Source: JBCBZH01 sp039815415
GTDB lineage: Bacteria > Bacteroidota > Rhodothermia > Rhodothermales > Rubricoccaceae
DNA length: 9,832 nucleotides
Assembly (NCBI GenBank): GCA_039815415.1
Contig: JBCBZH010000159.1
Span: 1 to 9,832, forward strand
Direction: 5' to 3'
The first letter of the stretch is position 1. Every line of letters begins with the position of its first letter. Of the stretch, positions 6,420 to 9,832 are shown piece after piece. The position numbers and the translations under genes are program-made. The notes beneath the pieces are model-generated. The model was not told the origin of the DNA. It saw nothing but the letters and a program-made list of their open reading frames with translations, and searched no databases.

Positions 6420-7403
6420 CTACCGTTCCACGAGCCGGGCGATCACGTCGAGGCCGGTGACGCCCTCCGCCTCCGCCGTGAAGTTGGTCACAATGCGGTG
6501 ACGCAGCACGGGAACCGCCATCCGGTCCACGTCGGCGGCGATGGGTGTCAGGCGGCCGTCGAGAAGCGCGAGCGCCTTCGCGCCGAGGATGAGGTACTGG
6601 CTCGCGCGAGGACCGGCGCCGTACGACAGGTACTGCGTCACGAAGTCGGGGGTACCGTCGCGTCCCGGACGCGTGCGCGACGCCAGCCGGACCGCGTGTT
6701 CAATCACCGAGTCGGCGACGGGGGCATTGCGGACGAGCTGCTGGAAGGCCTCCAGGTCATCGGTGGAGATCATCGGCTGGACGGCGGCTTTGGCAGCACC
6801 GGTGGTGTTGCGAACCACGGCCACCTCGTCCTCGAAGGGAGGGTAGTCCAGCCACAGGTTGAGCATGAACCGGTCGAGTTGGGCCTCGGGAAGGGGATAG
6901 GTGCCTTCCTGCTCAATGGGGTTCTGCGTCGCCAGCACGAAGAAAGGCGAGGGGAGATCGAAGGTCTCGCCCGCTGCCGTCACATGGCCTTCTTGCATCG
7001 CCTCGAGCAGCGCAGCCTGGGTCTTCGGCGGCGTCCGGTTGATCTCGTCGGCAAGAATCACATGGGCGAACAGCGGGCCCTTGGCAAAGCGGAAGTTGCG
7101 GCGTCCGGTCTCCGGGTCTTCCTCGATCAGCTCGGTGCCCGTGATGTCACCCGGCATCAGGTCCGGGGTGAACTGGATGCGGCTAAACGACAGATCCAGC
7201 GCGTCGGCAAGGGTGCGGATCAGCAGCGTCTTGGCGAGGCCGGGCACCCCCACCAAGAGCGCGTGTCCCCGAACCAGCAGCGCCACAGACAACCCTTCGA
7301 TGGCCTCCTCCTGCCCGACGATCACGCGACCAACTTCTGCGCGGAGGCGGCGATAGGCCTCCGCGAGGGCAGGTGCGGCGGCGGGGTCTTGCGGGTCGAT
7401 CAT
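6420..7403 (-). CDS. MoxR-family AAA+ ATPase
   Basis: This is a 327-residue cytoplasmic AAA+ ATPase of the MoxR/RavA clade, which acts as a chaperone in assembly or activation of partner proteins, often ones with vWA domains. Motifs are complete: Walker A GVPGLAKT (52-59, K58), the FTPDLMPGDITG motif (78-89), Walker B VILADE (115-120), sensor 1 at N160 in LATQNP, the arginine-finger region LDRF (R177), and sensor 2 in GPRAS (263-267). The C-terminal lid ends in LDVIARLVER. The length is normal. It follows the SurA-like gene by 48 nt and is probably in its operon, an order seen in Bacteroidota. The usual DUF58 and vWA genes do not follow; the next gene is a lipoprotein after 234 bp. The partner is therefore unknown. 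Confidence 0.94.
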   Translation of the reverse strand: MIDPQDPAAAPALAEAYRRLRAEVGRVIVGQEEAIEGLSVALLVRGHALLVGVPGLAKTLLIRTLADALDLSFSRIQFTPDLMPGDITGTELIEEDPETGRRNFRFAKGPLFAHVILADEINRTPPKTQAALLEAMQEGHVTAAGETFDLPSPFFVLATQNPIEQEGTYPLPEAQLDRFMLNLWLDYPPFEDEVAVVRNTTGAAKAAVQPMISTDDLEAFQQLVRNAPVADSVIEHAVRLASRTRPGRDGTPDFVTQYLSYGAGPRASQYLILGAKALALLDGRLTPIAADVDRMAVPVLRHRIVTNFTAEAEGVTGLDVIARLVER

Positions 7404-7451
7404 GGAGGCAGGTGGGTGAGAAGATGGAAGAGGGACCGCCCCGAGGCGTCG

Positions 7452-8213
7452 TCAGCTCGTGGGCTGTTCGGCGTAACGGTCACTCCGGATGTCGATGTAG
7501 ACATCTCGCCGCAGGCGCTCGATCCACTCCAGGAAGACCCGTTGGCGTTTGTCCTGCAGCGCGTAATCGCTCAGCAGGGCATAGTCGATGTCCGGCGACA
7601 AGGGATGTGCAGGGGTGCGCTTCTGCAGGAGAACGATGTGAACGGCTTCGGTGCCATCCAGGAGGTTGACCTCTGTAGGGTGGCTGATCTCTCCGATCTC
7701 GAGCGTGTCCACGTTCACCTGCCATTCTGGGCCGAGCGCCTCGAGGCGCAGGTCGCGCTCGCCCGTCCGTGGATCCGAGACAAAGCCCCCCCGGAAAGCG
7801 CTGAATTCATCCTCTGAGTGGCGCCGCGCGATGGCCTCGAACGGGACACTGTGGGTGACGAGCGAGTCGCGAAGGACCGTCAACTCCTCGAAGGCAGCTC
7901 CGGTCTCGGAGCCCTCGGCGGAGATCGGGATCAGGACGTGATTGAACGAGATCCGATCCCCCTCGCGGCTATTCAGACGCATCACGTGATACCCGAACTC
8001 GGTCTCGAACACCTGGGAGATCTCATCGGGCTGAAGCGCGGCAGCGGCGGCGCTAAAGGCTGGGACGAGGTCCCGAAGCGTGAAGCGGTCGTACCGGCCG
8101 CCATTCCTCGTGCCGTCGCGGTTGGTGTTGCCGGGGTCTTGTGTGTGCCGGTTGGCGATGTCCTCGAAGGGGAGCTTGCTCCGCCACAATCGAGTCGCGG
8201 AGAACCTCGGCAT
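7452..8213 (-). CDS. SurA-like PPIase, C-terminal part (after frameshift)
   Basis: This open frame encodes the second part of a SurA-like peptidyl-prolyl isomerase. The real protein sequence begins at about K13 (8177); the first 12 residues are out of frame with the family. It completes parvulin domain 1: KLPFEDIANRHTQD, GGRYDRF, LVPAFSAAAAAL and FETEFGYHVMRL (to about residue 81) follow the usual 'GG..G.F....P.F..A...L....S.....T.FGYH...L' pattern. It then contains parvulin domain 2 (about 86-200: ISFNHVLIPI, PFEAIARRHSED, GGFVSD, AVHIVLLQKR) and a C-terminal helical end. No signal peptide is present, so this piece alone would stay in the cytoplasm and lack the chaperone N-domain. It belongs with the upstream frame as one gene. 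Confidence 0.75.
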   Translation of the reverse strand: MPRFSATRLWRSKLPFEDIANRHTQDPGNTNRDGTRNGGRYDRFTLRDLVPAFSAAAAALQPDEISQVFETEFGYHVMRLNSREGDRISFNHVLIPISAEGSETGAAFEELTVLRDSLVTHSVPFEAIARRHSEDEFSAFRGGFVSDPRTGERDLRLEALGPEWQVNVDTLEIGEISHPTEVNLLDGTEAVHIVLLQKRTPAHPLSPDIDYALLSDYALQDKRQRVFLEWIERLRRDVYIDIRSDRYAEQPTS

Positions 8214-8817
8214 ACGCTCGGGCCTGCTGGCGAGCGGCTTCGTTGGGCTTGGGAATCTTCACAACGTGAGCCACGCGCACCAACTCGGGGACCTCAGGGA
8301 TCTCGGCTTCCGGGATCAGGTCGAACCATGCGCGCACCTCTCCCGGCGTGATGGACACTTCCTGGAGACGGCGGCTCCGGTACTCCTGGGCGTACAGCTC
8401 GTTGCGGACATCTTCGCGCAGCGAGGTCCTGATCTCTGCCATCCGCCGCCCGTACAGGGCCTCGAGCTGGGCTTCGCCACCCACCTGCTCGGCCAGTGCA
8501 GACACACGTACGTCGAGCTGGCTGTCGAGGTAGTCATCCGGGATGTCCATTGTAGTGTCCCGGCGAGCCTTGACCACCAGCACGCGCTGGTTGATGAGCT
8601 GGTCTAGAGCCTGGCTCCAGAGCGCATCATCCACCGGCTGGCCTTGCGCGGCTTGCTGGGACAGCGCCTCAACCTCGCTCAGGAGAACCACCTGGTCTCC
8701 CACAATGGCGGCAATGCCATCCAAGACCTGTCCCGACGTGACGGGCTGCGCCGTGGTGGCGCTGCCCATCAAGGCAAGGCCAGCGAGAACAGGGAGGAGG
8801 TGAAATGGAACGCGCAT
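8053..8817 (-). CDS. SurA-like PPIase, N-terminal part (before frameshift)
   Basis: This frame encodes the front of a periplasmic SurA-like chaperone/isomerase. From ATG 8817 there is a signal peptide (hydrophobic HLLPVLAGLALMGSATTA, likely cleavage before Q24). The SurA N-terminal chaperone domain follows, opening with VLDGIAAIVGDQVVLLSEVE (31-50), the family signature, and continuing through helices to about 170. The first parvulin domain starts at VRVAHVVKI (180-188). After about residue 213 the translation is out of frame and stops at 8053. An upstream in-frame ATG at 8871 would add 18 residues with weak third-position G/C, so I prefer 8817. It lies 96 nt after the lipoprotein gene stop, probably in one transcript. 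Confidence 0.78.
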   Translation of the reverse strand: MRVPFHLLPVLAGLALMGSATTAQPVTSGQVLDGIAAIVGDQVVLLSEVEALSQQAAQGQPVDDALWSQALDQLINQRVLVVKARRDTTMDIPDDYLDSQLDVRVSALAEQVGGEAQLEALYGRRMAEIRTSLREDVRNELYAQEYRSRRLQEVSITPGEVRAWFDLIPEAEIPEVPELVRVAHVVKIPKPNEAARQQARAYAEVLRDSIVAEQAPLRGHRQPAHTRPRQHQPRRHEEWRPVRPLHASGPRPSL

Positions 8818-8913
8818 GCAAACAGCGGAAAGCGAAGTGGAATGAAGAAAGAGACGGGTGAGCCGCGTCATTCGGATGTCGCGATGCAGTCTTCACACGA
8901 CGCCGCGCACCGC

Positions 8914-9771
8914 TTAGCGAATGTCGAGGCGGTTGCGTGCTTGCGCTTGGCTGCGGAGCGACTGGATGAACTGGGCTTCCTGGTCTCGGCGGCGCTGGAT
9001 GGCGAGACGCTCGCGAAGCTCCGGGGCCACCATCTCGAGGGTCGGGATCTCGCCGGTCCCCACGCGGTCCACCACCTGCACGACGTGGTACACGTCGCCA
9101 GATTCGACGACGGCAGTGCCTCCCAGGCGGAGAGCAATCACGCGGAGGCCCAAGGCTTCGTCGAGAGCCAGAAGGCGACTCTCGGGTGTGTATTCGGCCG
9201 CCAGCGCGATGGCACCCTCCGGGGCCTCCCCGAACTCGCGGGCGATGATGGTGAAGAGGGAGTCGGAAACCGGCGAGCTGGCGGATCGGTCAAGCGCCGT
9301 GCGCGCCTCTTCGGCGCGGCTGCGGACGCCCGTACGGACGTGGCGCAGGCGGACATACGGCTCGCGAAGCGCCAGGTTGGCCTGGTTGGCATCGTAATAC
9401 GCCGCCAGCTCGTCGCCTGTGGGCTCGGCGGGGTTGGTCTCGAACAGACGATCGAGCGTCGCGGCCTCGAGCGTGGCTCGTTCATTCTCCAGGAGCAGTC
9501 GCTGGACGCGGGGCTCCTCATCCAGATTCAGACTTCTTGCCTCCTGGACCAGCAGCTCGGTGCGAACCCACTGATTGACGACTTGCTCGCGGGCCCGGAT
9601 GCTGTCCACACCTGGCGAGAGCCCACTCAGCGCCTCGGCGAGGTCCGCTTCTGTAAACACGGCATCGCCAACTCGGGCTACGTACGGGCTCTCCGTCGTG
9701 CTCACGTCCCCCTCTCCGCAGGCCGCGAGCACGACGGCACAGATCAGAAGAAGGGGGCGCGTATGCGTCAC
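8914..9771 (-). CDS. PPIase-like lipoprotein (SurA/PpiC type)
   Basis: This 285-residue exported lipoprotein has a hydrophobic signal (PLLLICAVVLAAC) with lipobox LAAC and lipidated C18. VARVGDAVFTEADLAEAL (31-48) and the following helices with LLVQEARSL resemble the SurA/PrsA N-terminal chaperone domain. A parvulin-like region (about 138-240) keeps the VRLRHVRTG start and a VYHVVQVVDR end, but the central glycine-rich GG..G.F and FGYH motifs are poorly kept, so isomerase activity is doubtful and a pure chaperone role is likely. The start codon is GTG; there is no Shine-Dalgarno. It is first of the complete genes in the PPIase-SurA-MoxR cluster, so it probably helps fold outer-membrane or secreted proteins beside the SurA-like protein. 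Confidence 0.82.
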   Translation of the reverse strand: MTHTRPLLLICAVVLAACGEGDVSTTESPYVARVGDAVFTEADLAEALSGLSPGVDSIRAREQVVNQWVRTELLVQEARSLNLDEEPRVQRLLLENERATLEAATLDRLFETNPAEPTGDELAAYYDANQANLALREPYVRLRHVRTGVRSRAEEARTALDRSASSPVSDSLFTIIAREFGEAPEGAIALAAEYTPESRLLALDEALGLRVIALRLGGTAVVESGDVYHVVQVVDRVGTGEIPTLEMVAPELRERLAIQRRRDQEAQFIQSLRSQAQARNRLDIR

Positions 9772-9797
9772 AGGAGGTCGGGAAGCGAGCTGAACAG

Positions 9798-9832
9798 CTA
9801 GCGCGAGCTGGCGTCGAGGTGCGCCGTCTTGA
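9798..9832 (-). CDS. 3' end of an upstream gene (partial)
   Basis: In the minus-strand frame ending with TAG at 9800-9798, the last codons read KTAHLDASSR with G or C at nearly every third position. This suggests the end of a gene that continues beyond the window and lies 26 nt upstream of the lipoprotein start. In related genomes the neighbour here is often another PPIase, but ten residues cannot show that. Confidence 0.3.
   Translation of the reverse strand, partial: KTAHLDASSR

Larger units (their letters stand above)
7452..8817 (-). pseudogene. SurA-like PPIase gene with +1-base frameshift (whole locus)
   Basis: The two overlapping frames (8053-8817 and 7452-8213) are halves of a single periplasmic foldase: signal peptide, SurA N-domain, then two parvulin domains, about 455 residues in all. 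The first frame carries the protein to IVAE (E213, 8181-8179) and the second resumes at KLPFED (8177), so one extra base at about 8178 joins them. Upstream of this point the first frame, and downstream the second, match the family; beyond the junction the first frame turns into an Arg/His/Pro-rich out-of-frame tail. A two-base loss would also fit. There is no slippery homopolymer at the join, so programmed shifting is unlikely; a real mutation or a sequencing/assembly error are the main options. Confidence 0.7.

Noticed and set aside
6345..7817. 490-codon plus-strand frame opposite MoxR and the SurA-like gene
   Set aside because: It is antisense to MoxR, whose motifs are complete, and spans a gene boundary. 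Its sequence is Arg/Gly/His-rich and not protein-like.
8165..8190. Programmed ribosomal frameshift in the SurA-like gene
   Set aside because: There is no slippery homopolymer, stimulatory Shine-Dalgarno or stop codon at the join, and foldase genes are not known for recoding.
8644..9801. 385-codon plus-strand frame at the right edge
   Set aside because: It is antisense to two genes with clear signal peptides and SurA-type motifs.

Overview
The window is GC-rich and dense with genes, with no RNA genes, insertion sequences or CRISPR. Most starts have no clear Shine-Dalgarno sequence. The run lipoprotein PPIase-like gene, SurA-like PPIase, MoxR ATPase is familiar from Bacteroidota and relatives. 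Together with the high GC and a DUF6992-like membrane protein, this suggests a high-GC member of the Rhodothermota/Bacteroidota group. That assignment is an inference; proline-rich Cys-rich lipoproteins are also common in Myxococcota-like bacteria.

Left part (1-3521): a small possible membrane protein (+) meets a SnoaL-like protein (-) tail to tail. A 97-bp divergent gap follows. Then comes a type IIA DNA topoisomerase B subunit (+) whose stop overlaps the start of a 76-residue protein, which in turn overlaps a minimal nucleotidyltransferase. These last two resemble a recurring two-gene MNT-type unit, here apparently translationally coupled to the topoisomerase gene.

Middle part (3522-6419): an EamA/DMT transporter (-) and an FxsA family membrane protein (-) are followed by a divergent DUF6992-like membrane protein (+) with a good Shine-Dalgarno. 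That gene converges, with 4 bp between stops, on a proline-rich six-cysteine lipoprotein gene (-). A 234-bp gap with two small hairpins follows.

Right part (6420-9832), all on the minus strand, reads as an envelope-folding operon: the last codons of an upstream gene, a PPIase-like lipoprotein (GTG start), a SurA-like periplasmic PPIase broken by a one-base frameshift, and a MoxR AAA+ ATPase. The PPIases would act on outer-membrane or secreted proteins in the periplasm, and MoxR would act from the cytoplasm.

The strongest unexplained signal is the 10-mer CGAGCTGGCG. It occurs exactly ten times, five on each strand, in all three codon phases and in two intergenic gaps. It may be a genome-wide DNA-level word comparable in kind to HIP1, Chi or uptake sequences.
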